Source of the DNA: Calliopum simillimum
Taxonomy: Eukaryota; Arthropoda; Insecta; Diptera; Lauxaniidae
Assembly (NCBI GenBank): GCA_951812925.1
Contig: OX638369.1
Span: 130,041,287 to 130,105,286 of the forward strand
Direction: 5' to 3'
DNA: 64,000 bases
Positions 37,905 to 50,102 of the stretch are shown piece after piece. The first letter of the stretch is position 1. Each line of letters starts with the position of its first letter. Made by a program: the position numbers and the translations under genes. The notes under the pieces were generated by a model. It worked only from the letters and a program-made list of their open reading frames with translations. It made no database searches and was not told where the DNA came from.

Positions 37905-39539
37905 TCACATGTGAGCGAGTGGCGCCATAGCTCGCATCGACTGCTGGTGCTGATGCTGCTGCAAGTCCGGTGAACTATTTTGGTAGTGCATCAGATTTCG
38001 CTGATGTTCGGCGGCCGCAGCTGCTGCAGCGGCTGATGCTTGCATACCGTCCGGTATATGGTACATGTTCATAAGATGATTCAAGTCCGTGGACTGTTGT
38101 GCGCTAGCGTATTCTCGCTTCATGTGGCTGATGTGGTTGTTGTTATTATTGTTGTTGTTGTTGGAGCTAACGTTGGCGGAATTTTGCGAAGAGCTGTGCA
38201 TTGGGCCGGGTGAGACGGGTTCCGATTTAATGCTCGAGTCACTAGGACTGTGGCTTTGGCAGGATACTTGGGAGCCTGGCTGACCAGCGAGGCCATATGG
38301 GGAACCGGGTTGCTGTTGCACATTGCTGTAAGGTGAACCCGGCTGTTGGAGGCTACCGTAGGGTGAAGTCTGACCACCAGAGACGGTGCTATACATGCCG
38401 TAGCCGGTGCCTGCCGTCGCGTTCATGTAATTTAGCGAACCCGCCGCTGCAGCGGCCTGATGCATCTGGCCCATGTCATAACGGTGGTAATTGCCCATGT
38501 AGGCGCTATGCTGGCTCTGATATGCCGCAGCTGAGGGATCGTGCATCATGTAGCCGTTTGGCATGTAACCATTGGGGGCAGTCATCTGATACATGTCGCG
38601 ATTAACCGCGGCTGCCTGTTGCGCGGCAGATATGGATGACGTTGAGTTGTTACGCGTCGGTGTATTTGATTCGGAAGGCTGCAGCAGTGAACCAACACCC
38701 AGTGGATATTTCTCTTTGGTCTTTGTGAGCGTCTTTGTTTTGCGACGCGGCCGATATTTATAATCGGGATGTTCTTTCATATGGACGGCGCGCAAACGTT
38801 TCGCTTCGTCAATAAAAGGTCTTTTCTCCGCTTCAGATAGATCTTTCCACTGGGCGCCTAAACGTTTCGATATTTCTGAATTGTGCATCTTGGGATTGTC
38901 AGATGCCATTTTACGACGCTGACCACGTGACCACACCATGAAAGCATTCATTGGCCGTTTTACGCGATCTGCGTTCTGTTGATTTTTGTTGGCGGTTGTC
39001 GAATTGTTGTTGTTGTTTACATTTAGAGAACCGTTACCAGAATTACCACCGCCATTGGTACCAATTGGAGTGCCTTGACCACCGCCAACACTTTGACCGA
39101 TGCCAGGATGATGATGGCCATGATGATGAGATTGTCCTGGCGAAGTCATATGATGGCTGCCGACGCTGGTGTGTGACGACTGTGTTGGACTCAAATCGCT
39201 GGCGCTGTGCAGCGGTGAGCCATGTGAGCTCATGTGTTGTTGTACGCCCACATTGCCATTCATGGCGTTCGCCATGCTCGATTGGAGTGAGCTTAGTGCA
39301 CCACCGTTGCCCGCAGTGGTGGAAGCGCCCTGACTTTGGCTGGAAGTTAGATGCGAGGTCATATGGTGATGATGTTGCGATAAATGGGATTGTGTCAAAT
39401 GCGATTGACCCAAGTTCATGAGAGGACCCAAAGGACTATATGGTGACGTAGCGTGTCCATGAAGGGCAGCTGATGAATGATGAGGCGGCATGGTAGCATG
39501 TAGGATGCCACCTTTCATATCGGATTCCATAGTAAGCAT
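37905..39539 (-). CDS. SoxN: SoxNeuro, SoxB1-type HMG-box transcription factor
   Basis: This is a 544-residue single-exon frame. The HMG box lies at about residues 191-267 ([47 protein letters not shown], then [11 protein letters not shown]), the DNA-bending domain that binds ACAATG-like sites in the nucleus. The basic tail and GQRRKMA match SoxB1/SoxN rather than Dichaete or Sox21. The N-terminus has His-, Ser- and Gly-rich linkers. After the box come repeated YG-type 'QPGSPY' segments, an IKSE sumoylation-like site near residue 438, an Asn run and LNHLMNMY. It ends APLAHM, like the LPLSHM ending of vertebrate SOX2. Known role of SoxN: neuroectoderm and CNS specification. I chose the ATG at 39539 (G at -3). 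The ATG at 39530 has an even better context (A at -3, G at +4) and would remove three residues. Upstream codons in frame lack an ATG. Confidence 0.95.
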   Translation of the reverse strand: MLTMESDMKGGILHATMPPHHSSAALHGHATSPYSPLGPLMNLGQSHLTQSHLSQHHHHMTSHLTSSQSQGASTTAGNGGALSSLQSSMANAMNGNVGVQQHMSSHGSPLHSASDLSPTQSSHTSVGSHHMTSPGQSHHHGHHHPGIGQSVGGGQGTPIGTNGGGNSGNGSLNVNNNNNSTTANKNQQNADRVKRPMNAFMVWSRGQRRKMASDNPKMHNSEISKRLGAQWKDLSEAEKRPFIDEAKRLRAVHMKEHPDYKYRPRRKTKTLTKTKEKYPLGVGSLLQPSESNTPTRNNSTSSISAAQQAAAVNRDMYQMTAPNGYMPNGYMMHDPSAAAYQSQHSAYMGNYHRYDMGQMHQAAAAAGSLNYMNATAGTGYGMYSTVSGGQTSPYGSLQQPGSPYSNVQQQPGSPYGLAGQPGSQVSCQSHSPSDSSIKSEPVSPGPMHSSSQNSANVSSNNNNNNNNNHISHMKREYASAQQSTDLNHLMNMYHIPDGMQASAAAAAAAAEHQRNLMHYQNSSPDLQQHQHQQSMRAMAPLAHM

Positions 39540-40345
39540 TTCGCAACGAATTCGAAGCAATTGGTTGTACGAGGGAAAAAATCACAAAAAACTTCAAACT
39601 AGTGGATTTAACACGTAAAACACAAAAGTCAATTAGAGGTTTATGTTTTTTCTTTCTTTATTCTTGTTTGTAACTCTTTTGTGGCTACAATTAGTCAAAA
39701 CTGAGAACTTTTATTCTTCTTGTTGTAAGTGACCAAACACAGACGACGACGAGGTATCAGGGGACACACAAAGGGGTAGCAAAGCTTTTTTGTTTCATTG
39801 ACATTGGCAACTTTGAACATTTTTTGAAACCATTTTTTTTTTTTTTTTTAACTTTAACTTCTTTATTGTTGTTTTTTTTCTGTATTTTTTTTTTTTTTTT
39901 TACTGTGTACTTAGGGGTGGCACTGAACTCGGTAGATCGGTTTTTACTTTTTTGTTTATTTTTCTGTTTTATTTATTTTTATTGATGTTTTTTATTGTTT
40001 TTCTCACGGCGATCAAACTACCGATTTATTTCAATCAGACGATTATTTCCGCACGATCGAACCCGTTTTCTTTCAAGGTTCGCTTTCACAATCGGAATTC
40101 AATGAAATTGTTGCGATTCTTTTTGTATGGCGCGTCAGAACAAAAGCTTCCTCGAGTTTCGCGTACCGTACTGGATTTGTTTTGATTTCCCTTTCAGGTT
40201 TCTGATTCTCACAGATACCGCGACAATGCAACCGAAACACGACAGCGATTGACGAAGAACAAAACCCAAATGAATTTTCCAAAACGTTGATTTTCCGAAA
40301 TTACGAAACGACATTAACGAGCGAACGTCGCAGCACGACGGAACT
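39540..40345 (-). other. SoxN: Likely SoxN 5' leader
   Basis: Sequence upstream of the SoxN ATG. It is A-rich on the SoxN strand (long T runs on plus at 39834-39900) with a more GC-balanced part above 40000. No acceptor-like site close to the ATG forces an intron, so an unspliced leader is plausible. The extent is inferred from the candidate initiator at 40345 and is not firm. Confidence 0.4.
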
Positions 40346-40350
40346 GACGA
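40340..40350 (-). promoter_or_regulatory. Candidate initiator for SoxN
   Basis: On the minus strand TCAGTT (A+1 at 40345) matches the arthropod initiator TCAGTY. A match to a downstream promoter element at +28 is poor and no TATA box lies at -30. Other initiator-like sites exist nearby, so this is only a candidate. Confidence 0.25.
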
Positions 40351-42671
40351 ACGCATATACACACATGCACGCACACACAGTTACGATTTCAAGCGTTTCA
40401 AAATACACGTTGTATCTGCTGCTGTGGCTTTAATTTGCCATCAGATACTCGTAGCTTCTTAATTTGTTGTTGTTGCTGTTCTTGCTTGTATCTTTAAAAG
40501 CAAACAACGAAAAAAAAGTTTCTCGAGCGAGCGACGTGAAAAAATACCTCCACACAGCGCTGAATTGAGCACCTTTCTGTTTTGAGTCAACGAGTCCAAA
40601 ACCTGTTCGAGGTGCCGACGACGACGCAAATCTCTTGTCTGCTCTACGCTACGTAACTGAAGTGTGTCTCCGCTGCAGCCGCTGCGACTGAGGTCGTCAC
40701 TGTCACAGTCCATGGTGGTGGCTCACTCGCACACCAGCATGGCTATAGCTGTACGCTTCTAACGCACACGCTGTCGCAGCAGGTACTGGCAAGCCGGTAA
40801 GAATCCGTTTGAGAGAGTGCAACAACAGTGTGGACAACATGCGGTGTGTTGATTACACAGTTACACAGATACACAAACTCACAGACACAGCTACAGAAAT
40901 GGCCTTTCGGCGAGAGTATCTGAGTATCTACACCAGTGAATAGCCATGTGTTTGTGACTGTATCGCAGCGCACATTAATCAAATTTTGTGACAGCTCGAG
41001 GCGACTGTGGGCCGGATTTTGCGCAGCACATCAACTACCGTGTACTATTTCAGCCAATGAACGACGTTTACAGCGAGGAGGGACCAATTCTGTTGGTCGC
41101 TCTGGTCGGTTTGGATCGGGTGGTGGTTATGTGCGCGCTTGCTCTCTCCCACCTTCCTCTGCGTTGGCACTGTTATGGATGGCAGCGTAAACGCATGGAC
41201 GGACGGACGGCGCGAGGGTAAAGTTGAAATCCCAGACTCAGAGTCGGCTAAAATCGATTTCATTGCGACCCAGCTACAATCCACGACCAAGTAGACGCTG
41301 AGGCACTCATGGTTATGATTTTCATGTTCTTGTTGCTGTTGCTGTAGTAATGCAACATATGTGTATTGCACACAACGTGCCGAAGGAACAAATCCCAGCA
41401 GCAGCAACACAGCACATTGGAGGGTTGGTTAGATGTTGTAGGTACTCACATAGCCAGACAGATGTATGGACGGTCGGTAACACGATGGACCGACATCTTT
41501 TGAGTTGCTATAAAATTTACGAGTACGCGTAGCACACAATGTCATTTATGTATTTTTTATAGTAAACCCTGTTGTCGAATTTCGTTTGGCCATGTTGCTG
41601 CAGATGGAGATTAAATTACGTGAAAATTTTAAAATGGTAGAGATGCCAGTACACATTGCTGTGCTGTGTGCTGCGTGGTTGTTGTTGCTTTTCAGTTCTG
41701 ACTGTGTACTATAACTCTGCTGTGGAATGTGTGGCAGTTGAAAGGATTTTTTTTTTTGTGGTTGACGCGTAGTTTAAATTTTAGTTGTAAATTTAAGAAA
41801 TTTTGAGTAAAACTAATTGTGAGTGAATTTTGTTGTTGAGTCATTGTGAGCTTCAGGCTGATAATGCGTTTCAGTACAATGGATGGTTTCAATGTCATGT
41901 TAGGGGTCAAACAGAAGTTCAGACATCTCAGGAGAGAAGAAGAGAAGCGAAGAGTGGAGAGGAGAGAGTATCCAATCTAAATAGTTGAATGGAAAATGTC
42001 AAGTTATGTAATAGCAAAATTGTTGCTGTTGAAAACATTAAGAAATTTTTCTTTAGAACTTTATGTGAATGCGGTAAGGCTTTAAAAAACATTACTATTC
42101 GGAATTGCAATGTAATTTTCTGCACAAAAGTACATATTGATCGACGTAAATGTTAAATGAGCCGTTTACAGCATAGTTCAATTAGTTACGTTTTTGAAAA
42201 ACTTTAAATTTAAGTGTCGAAGCACTTGGTTAAGTCATAGCTTTTTATATATTTAATAAATTTTCTAAATTAATATCGATTACCCGTCATTAATTGACAA
42301 AGTTTTTGGGATATTTAATAATAAAAAGCTTATTTCAGAACCCGTTATGATATAATCCGTACTAAAATTAATTTCTATATTAAGAGTGGTTATTACACTT
42401 GAAACACTTGAGAATAAGATGAAATGACAAAACCTTAATAAGGAGACTTTATTCAAAGAAGGATGTGTGTATGTACATACATTATTATATCGAATTTTTC
42501 TACATTTTGTTTTAAGGAGCTTAACGATAATGCAGGAAGCGGCTCATTATTTCTGGTCTTAGAATCATTGTCATTAGTGTCACGTCGAAAAAAATTGTTA
42601 GTTTTAAATTACAATATCAATTTTATGCACATTGTTCTTCCTTTTCAAATGTCATCAGCTATATTATTATA
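40351..42671. other. SoxN upstream region, no gene recognised
   Basis: 40400-41500 is the most GC- and CpG-rich part of this neighbourhood, with (GGAC) and GCT/GTT simple repeats. Short frames on both strands have no domains. The block is a plausible promoter/enhancer zone for the minus-strand SoxN gene, by position only. 41700-42670 is AT-rich with no feature. Confidence 0.4.
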
Positions 42672-42673
42672 TA

Positions 42674-42915
42674 CAGGGTGGGTAGAAATCAGTAGAACAT
42701 CAAGAAATGTAAGATTTCTGGGACTATTATGATTAACTTTTTTCTTTGGCATTTATCGAAATTCGCAAAAATAAAAAATTCAAAAAATGCTGATAGGGGG
42801 CGTCTATAAAATACAACTATTGGTTCATTTAAAAATCAAATAACTTTTGAAAAAAATGTTGAAAATAATCCAGGAATTTTAAATTTTTCGGTATCTGCTG
42901 ATATCTACCCTCCTG
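42674..42915. mobile_element. 242-bp MITE with TA target duplication
   Basis: CAGGGTGGGTAGAAATCAGT at 42674 matches the inverse of the right end at 42915 (reading CAGGAGGGTAGATATCAGC) over about 25 bp. TA flanks both ends (42672-42673 and 42916-42917). There is no coding capacity. The TA duplication suggests a Tc1/mariner-type relative. Confidence 0.75.
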
Positions 42916-42980
42916 TATAACATTTTCGTATAAATGTCATGAGTGTCACACTCATTGGTGTTATGATATCTTTCAATTAT

Positions 42981-44100
42981 GAAGCACTCCACGCCAAGTG
43001 TACCAGCTCAAAATTTTTTTTTCTCTGATTTCGCTCAAATTTGGCAATATGGTAGATCCGGTGTGCAAAAACAACAATTCGGAAGGAATTGGACCATTTG
43101 TAGTTAAAATACAGGGTGTTGAAGTTGGCGTTTTTAGTTATTTTCATGAAAAGGGTGCTTTTTCAAAAATGTATAGCTTACACTAAAGTTTGTAAATTGA
43201 TAAATTTAAGTTACTGGTCCTTTTCATATTGAAGTGTTCTTTTTATAAAAAAATATTTGTTGGTGAAAAAAAATTTTTTTCACCAAAATTTTTTACACTT
43301 AAAAATACTTTTGAATTTTTTTTTTTAAAAAAGCCCCATTCCATTTTTTTTAAAAGTACTTTAAATTAAAGCATAATTTATAAGCTTTAAAATGATGTAT
43401 GACTCAAGATGACATTCGGACGCTAAATGGGAGTTTTTGGCCCGCGGAAGGCAAAAATCTTTTTTTACTCAAGAGGAAAGCATCTTACGAAAAAAATGTA
43501 CAGGGTCAAAAATGCTAAGGATCGTCCAAGCAATACGTGAGATTTTTTTGGATTTTTTTTTTTTGAATAATTTTTTAAATTTTTTCAAAAATTACTCAAA
43601 AAAAAAAATTTTTTTTTTAACTTTCCAAAAAATTCCCAAAAAATTTCACACTTATTTCCTTGATGATTCTAAGCATTTGATGCTTTGTACACTTTTTTCG
43701 TAAGATGCTTTCCTCCTGAGTAAAAAAAGATTTTTGCCTTCCGCGGGCGTTCAAAAGCCAAAAACTCCCATTTAGCGTCCGAATCCCATCGTGAGTTATA
43801 GATCATTTTAAAGCTTAGAAATAATGCTTTAATTTAAAGAACTTTTAAAAAAAATCGAAGGACGCTTTTTAAAAAAAAAAATTCAAAAGTATTTTTAAGT
43901 GTAAAAAATTTTGGTGAAACACCCTTTCTTGAAAATGACTAAAAACGCCAACTTCAACACCCTGCATTTTAACAACAAATGTTACTAGGACCAAATCCTC
44001 CCGGATTATTGTTCTTGCACACTGGATCTACCATATTGCCAAATTTGAGCGAAATCAGAGAAAAAAATTTCGAGCTGGTACACTTGGCATGGAGTGCTTC
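42981..44100. mobile_element. Foldback element, 1120 bp, TTAT target duplication
   Basis: The arms are inverted copies meeting near 43540. The ends are GAAGCACTCCACGCCAAGTG at 42981 and its near-exact inverse ending 44100. TTAT flanks both (42977-42980 and 44101-44104). The arms contain 'acagggtgttgaagttggcg', 'gacgctaaatgggagttttt' and 'cgcggaaggcaaaaatc', each found again inverted. The open frames inside are by-products. It has the same design and the same 4-bp duplication length as the element at 29129 but no shared sequence. Confidence 0.85.
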
Positions 44101-44104
44101 TTAT

Positions 44105-47005
44105 ATAAAATGGTTTTCAGTGGCGCGCGACATCAAGTTCGCTTCCTAAGTCCTTCGAGCAGAGTAGAAGAAACTTTCAGTATAAGGTACTATAAGTGTA
44201 CAGAATTACGGCATGTTAAGGACTCTCTACTTCTAAAACGATTTCAAACCTTACTACTCAATTTTCAGATCGGATGAATGATTTTTCATAAGAACTGATT
44301 TATCCGGAGACGATTGGTGCTAAATTTGAGCATCATAACCCCTATATTATGATAATTCTTTATACTTTTAGTTACATTTCATTTGTTACTAGTTCCGGTC
44401 TAAAATTCTGCGTTGAACCTAACTCCGTAATCGCGTGCACCTAACTCCGTGCTAACTTCAAATTTGATTTATTTTCTTTAAAAAACCATCTGATATATCA
44501 TATTTCAAAATTTATTTATCTTTAATTCTGCTAACATAATGTTTTCCTTTTCTTTAAGGAACATTAGTAAATTCATATAACAAATGATGGAGTCAACAAA
44601 ATAAAAACAGTCACGGAATTCGGTTCACTTGCACAAATTTATGCACGTTATTCCGGCACTAAGAAATTCATAGTTTCTCTGAAATTTGTTAAAGAACTGT
44701 TTGCATTGTACAATATTATTTATAGTATTGAAAGAGAAAATCATATACCGCAATCATGTCACTCCATTCATAAAAGTTAATTTGTCACGTGACAAGAAAA
44801 TTGTTTGTATATTTTGCAACTATCAATAGTTTTTTTTTTCTAAAATTTAAACTCTTTTATTTTCCTAATTACGTGATAGTCACTCGTACAAAATTATGAA
44901 CCTTTTCTTTTGAGTTTTCTTTATAAAATATTGTTTATTTTGCTTTAAAACTACTAGAAAACGATTTTTAAGTTAACATAAATTGAAAATTTAATAAATT
45001 TCAATTAAATATACGAACATCTAATCCAGACCCTTACAAAAATTTGTATGCTACTTAACACTTTTGTACAACATACGCATTCGAAATCAAGGTTATTGGA
45101 AATTGGTTATATGAAACATCATAACAAAGTTTTGAACTAATAAAAAAAATGTAATTCTAATTTTTTGGCATTAACTTAAGTATAGAATTTGTTTTGGCTC
45201 AAATATGTTTGAAAACAAAAAAGAAAAACTGACGGAATTAGGTACGTACCCCGTAATTCGGTACATTTACCTCAAGATTGTCAAAAAACAAACCATTAGA
45301 CCATTTTATAAACATGTTCCAGAAAATTATTTCTTGCGTGATTTCATGATGAACTTGGACCAGCTAGTTTTTTCCACAATGAAAACTTATAGTGTTACAG
45401 TAGAGTGAAATTTCGAAATTACGTTTTTTGGGGGTATTTTAGCTTAAAAAACAAAATGTGGTTGATTTGAGGTTCCAGATGTTATATTTTTTATATACCT
45501 TCAAGACAAAAAGTTCGGATCGTAATAAAATAAAAACCACATCAAGCCGAGAATGGGCATAATTGTGGAATTTTCAAAAATGTTTTTTTTTTTTTTAATC
45601 AGCCTCCTATTGAACATGTGACCGCTTCAATTTTGTAGTGAAAATTTCTGATGAAAAATGTAAAGATTCAAGCAGTTTTATTTAGATTGTAAGAGAAGAA
45701 TATATTTCCAAATTTGGCACAATTTTTCTTAAAAATTTTACTCCAATTTTCGTGCAAAAATAATTATTGCTTTGACATGTGCTACGAAAGCAACAAAAAC
45801 ACTTTGATTTGCAACTTACAACAGGTGCTTTACAACGAGCAGCACAATTGCATTTTAAACAGATGTTTTCGAATAATCGATTTTGGCCACGTTAACGCAT
45901 TTAAATTTACGACTTAATTTCTATTGAAGAAAATGCAGCACACGACGCCGCCATTCAGATCGTACAATGGAATGCACAAAATAACAACAAATTTGCATGT
46001 TGTTGCATCGCTTTATCGTTGCTGTTTCTACAAAAAAAAAACCAATAACAACCACTGAGTGTTGCCGAGTTGCCGAAATTTGGAGATCAATCTGATTGTT
46101 TGGGTTGACTTTATGTTGCTATTTAAAGTTTTGCTTTATATCGCTGCTGATAAAAGTCAGCAACATATTGCTCCGGTTGTCATCACTTTATACATGGTAT
46201 GTTTACGTTAAGCTATGACGTAACACATTACGTTAAACAATGGCCTCTACACATATCCGTATACACACTTTCATACACTTACACAAATAATAACATATGT
46301 ATGTAAATAGAGCTAAAGAGAGAACGAGATGTCATCATTATGCATATGTATGTGTATGTTTTCAAATGAAATTTCGTTGCTGCTGATACTCTACTACGAT
46401 TTACCGTTATTAAACCGTTTCAATTGTCTGGCATAACCTCAATAGTGAAAACTCGTCACAAGCCTTTTGTGATGGCATACAGATTCGGCTGCTGCTTATG
46501 CTGCCATTCAAAATATTGCACAGTGACTTGGTTTATAGACAAAAAAATTGACAAAAATTTGTGATGGAAAATTCTGCAATTTTTACTAAATTTGTATACT
46601 CCTCGGCTGGATATGTATACAGCCTTAAGATACGATATATCCTGAATCATTGTCGTAGCATCCGCTACAAAACGAAATAATGCAAAAAATCACATTACAA
46701 TCCCGGATAATTGAAATTTTTTTTATATTTTGATTTAACATAACCAGCACTTTTTCTATCTAGATCATCCTCCTAGAACATCCTCTAGAACATCCTCAAC
46801 ATTCATTATAAAGGAAACTGTCCAGGATAAACCTTCACACAGGTCACTCCAATGTCTTTGGCGCCCTTTTGTATCGGAAAGTTTTTGATTTAAATACATT
46901 TTCATTTGATGTTACAACTTTTTTTTTGTGTGTACAAAACGTTATTTGCGATAACAGAAACAAAATACATATAAATACTAAGTATAGTTAATATATAACC
47001 TTAAG
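44105..47005. other. Intergenic, no gene recognised
   Basis: 'cctaactccgt' motifs (44418, 44440) and inverted forms near 45230-45265 hint at one degraded element. The rest is AT-rich without exons. Confidence 0.4.
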
Positions 47006-47490
47006 TTTCAAAATGCTATGTTGAAAGCGTTCTTTGAGATAATTTAACAAAATTTCACTCAAATACTAAAAATATTAAATACAAGCTCTGATTAATAACT
47101 AGGTGAACTCGGACAGTAGGGCGTGGCTCCTCCTAAATAAGCAACGTTTACAAAATGCTGTAAAATGCATTTTTTTTAGCTAATTTAATTAAATTTCACT
47201 CATGATCTGAGGATAACAAGTGCAAGCTCTGGGCATAAGCTAAAAAAACTCGTGCCTGGCATATCCCATACAAGCAAAATTTACGAAACATTGTAGTTCA
47301 AGTGTTATTTGAGGAAATGAAACCAAATTTCTCACAAATATGTACTTGGAATAGTTGGTGCAAGATCTGAACAAAACTAAGTGAATTCAACAAAAAGGGC
47401 GTTGCACCTCCCATACAAGCAAAATTTTCAAAGTACTGCAGTGTAGGGTATTTATTTTTTGGCCAGACCAAAGGTAACACCCTTACTAGT
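47006..47490 (-). mobile_element. DINE-like element, 3' truncated, 3 internal units
   Basis: The minus-strand 5' end (plus-strand 'ggtaacacccttactagt', ending 47490) is intact and followed by three units marked at about 47399, 47250 and 47120. The microsatellite/core 3' part is missing. It lies directly against the 3' end of the next copy. Confidence 0.75.
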
Positions 47491-47900
47491 TTTTATACCA
47501 TACACCCAGGGTATATTCACTTTGTCCTTCCGTTTGTAACGCAGAGAAGAAGGCGTGGTAGATATAGAAAAGTATATATATTCTTGATCAGCGTCACCTC
47601 CTGAGTCGATATAGCCATGTCCGTCTATCTGGCTGGCTGGCTGGCTGGCTGGCTGTGTGTGGAAATACATTTTTTGGGAAAACTAACCAAGATAATTCAA
47701 TGAAATTTGGTGCACAGCCTCCGTCGTCAAAGATAGCTCGGGGGATTGAAAATGAGTGAAAATACACATAAATACTACGAATTGTAAGCGCAAGCTCTGA
47801 GCAAAAACTGGGCGAATTCGGACAAGAGTACGTGGCACCTCGCGTATAAGCAAAAGGCTCAAAACGCTATACTGAAAGCGTTTTCTGAGATAATTTATTT
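47491..47900 (-). mobile_element. DINE-like element, 3' half (split by a LINE)
   Basis: On the minus strand this holds the 3' terminus (plus-strand 'ttttataccatacaccc'), the core with 'cttgatcagcgtcacctcct', a (GGCT)n tract at 47634-47655 and one internal unit. The copy is interrupted at about 47900 by a LINE and resumes at about 50956. Confidence 0.8.
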
Positions 47901-48140
47901 TATTTATTTATTTATTTATTTATTTAGACAATGACATTAGTACAATAAGAACGATATCTTTTGCTGTACAACGAATTTACAGTGGTCAATTTAGATAATT
48001 TAATTTGTCACGAAAGTAATATTAATAGATAATAATATAAAAAATACATAAAACATAGAACTAATGAGGTGCCTGGATACTTATAAACATAATATGAAAA
48101 AAAAAAAATAATAATAATAAATAGAAATAACATATTAATT

Positions 48141-50102
48141 TTACGAAAAATGCAGAAAGACAAAATGCTTGAAGTTGTTGAAGTTACTTATGGCTTTAAT
48201 ATTACTAGGCAAAGAGTTCCAGATTCTAATGGCGTTGATAAAGAATAATCTGGTGGAAGTGTAGAATTTGTGTTTAGGTACGATTAGATTATTGCATCTT
48301 ATAGAAATGCTAAAACGGAGTTTTTCATACAGATACAGTGGAGCTTTAACGTGAATAATTTTATGCAAGAATATGCAATTCCTGGCCATAAGATACTTTT
48401 CAACAGAGCATCCAAGAATCTTAGTGTTCCAAGCTGATACATGGTCATATCTTCTTAGCCCATACACATAACGCGTGGCATTGTTAAGCGCTACCTGAAT
48501 CTTATGAAGTGACCTAGAATCCAACTCACTATAAACGACTTCAAAATAAGTAATGTAGGGAACTATTAGTTGTTTAACTAGCCTAAGCTTCATTTCAGTG
48601 GGCGTGAAGTCAGCTGACAAACGTAAGCATCTAAGCACCATATAATTTTTGCTGATAACATGGTTAATGTGTGAAGTGCATGAGAGATCGGAGGTCAAGT
48701 GATAACCCAGGCTTATAGCTTTACTAACCATTTTGAGCTCAGAGTTACCTACAAAGAGGGGAGCAATATTTTCCGTAGCAGGTTTCACATGCGAAATTGG
48801 AAGTACATATGATTTATTCGGATTCAAGCAAAGATCATTGCTTAGAGCCCAATTGCTTACCGCCGACAAATCCTCATTGAATCTATGTGTAAGGTCATCA
48901 ACTAAGCCAACACGACGTGACATGTACATTTGAATGTCATCAGCAAATGCATACATCTTAACGTTACTACACACCCTGAAAATGTCATTTATGAACATAC
49001 TAAAGAGTAGAGGTCCCAACACAGAGCCTTGTGGAACGCCAGCACGACAAAAATTATTTTCAGAGAAAATATTATTAATCTTGACCTTTTGTACCCTTTC
49101 ATTTAAATAACTACTTATTAGCCGTAGAGAGTTATCACAAAAACCAAAATAAAACTTAAGTTTTTTATATAAGATAGAGTGGTTTACGCTATCGAAAGCT
49201 TTCGAAAAATCGAAAAGACATAGCAACGTCAGCTGATCCATATCATAAGAACAACGTATGTCATCAATGACTTTCGTCATAGCAGTAGAGCAGCTATGTT
49301 TAGACCGGAAACCCAACTGGAATGGCGATAACAGGTTATTTAGATTTAAGTGCTGTGATATTTGAAAAGATAAAATTGACTCAAATACCTTACACAAACA
49401 TGGCAATATGCTTATAGGCCGAAAATCGGATGGCACAGATGCAGATCGATTTTTAGCCACTGGAATAACAACAGCAACTTTCCATAAATTTGGAAAGCAA
49501 GAAGTTGTTATGCAATGGTTAATTAAATGAGTGATAGGACTGATCACATATGGCAAAATAAGTTTGATAAACCTGATCGAAGTTCCATCAGCCCCAACCG
49601 CATTAGACCTGACTTTCATAATGCATTTATAAACCTCATATTCGTCCACTGCATTAAATTCAAATCGGTCCATGGAAGTATACAAGTCGCTCAAGTTAGC
49701 TGTAAAAGCATTATTCAATGTATTTGGGTCAACACTACATACAAAAGCTTCTTTTTTGTGAACACCAAGCTTCCTCAAGTTTTTCCATAGCTGCCTAGAA
49801 GAAAGCGAAGCATTCAGTTTAGAACAAAAATACTTTATTTTGGCATTTCTAACAAATGAGACTGCAGCATTGCGAGCTAGCTTATAAGCTTCCCAGTTAT
49901 CATTAGTAGGTCTCTTTTTCCATTTCACATGAAGTTTATTTCTCAGTTTTAAATGCTGTTTAACTCGGTCAGAGTACCATGGACAAGAATTGCTCCTAAT
50001 CTGAAGCGTTCGAATAGGAACATATGCAGTTGCAAGTTCATTGATTTTTTTAGAAATAAACTCCAATTTCTCATCTACTGTGACCAAAAACCAACACTCA
50101 TT
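48141..50102 (-). pseudogene. LINE ORF2, reverse transcriptase part
   Basis: The same frame continues after the TGA for about 650 codons. RT motifs, numbered from the codon at 50087: DFRPISILP about 221-229, LFDFSKAFDSVNH about 291-303, AGVPQGSVLGPLLF about 349-362, and the catalytic box FADD at 381-384. The three aspartates expected of an active RT are present. A conserved C-terminal region follows. The reading frame is intact throughout, so decay is limited to the 5' truncation and the one stop. Function in the family: target-primed reverse transcription of the element RNA. Confidence 0.9.

Noticed and set aside
38297..38605. Plus-strand open frames over SoxN
   Set aside because: Antisense by-products of the biased codon use of the SoxN coding sequence.
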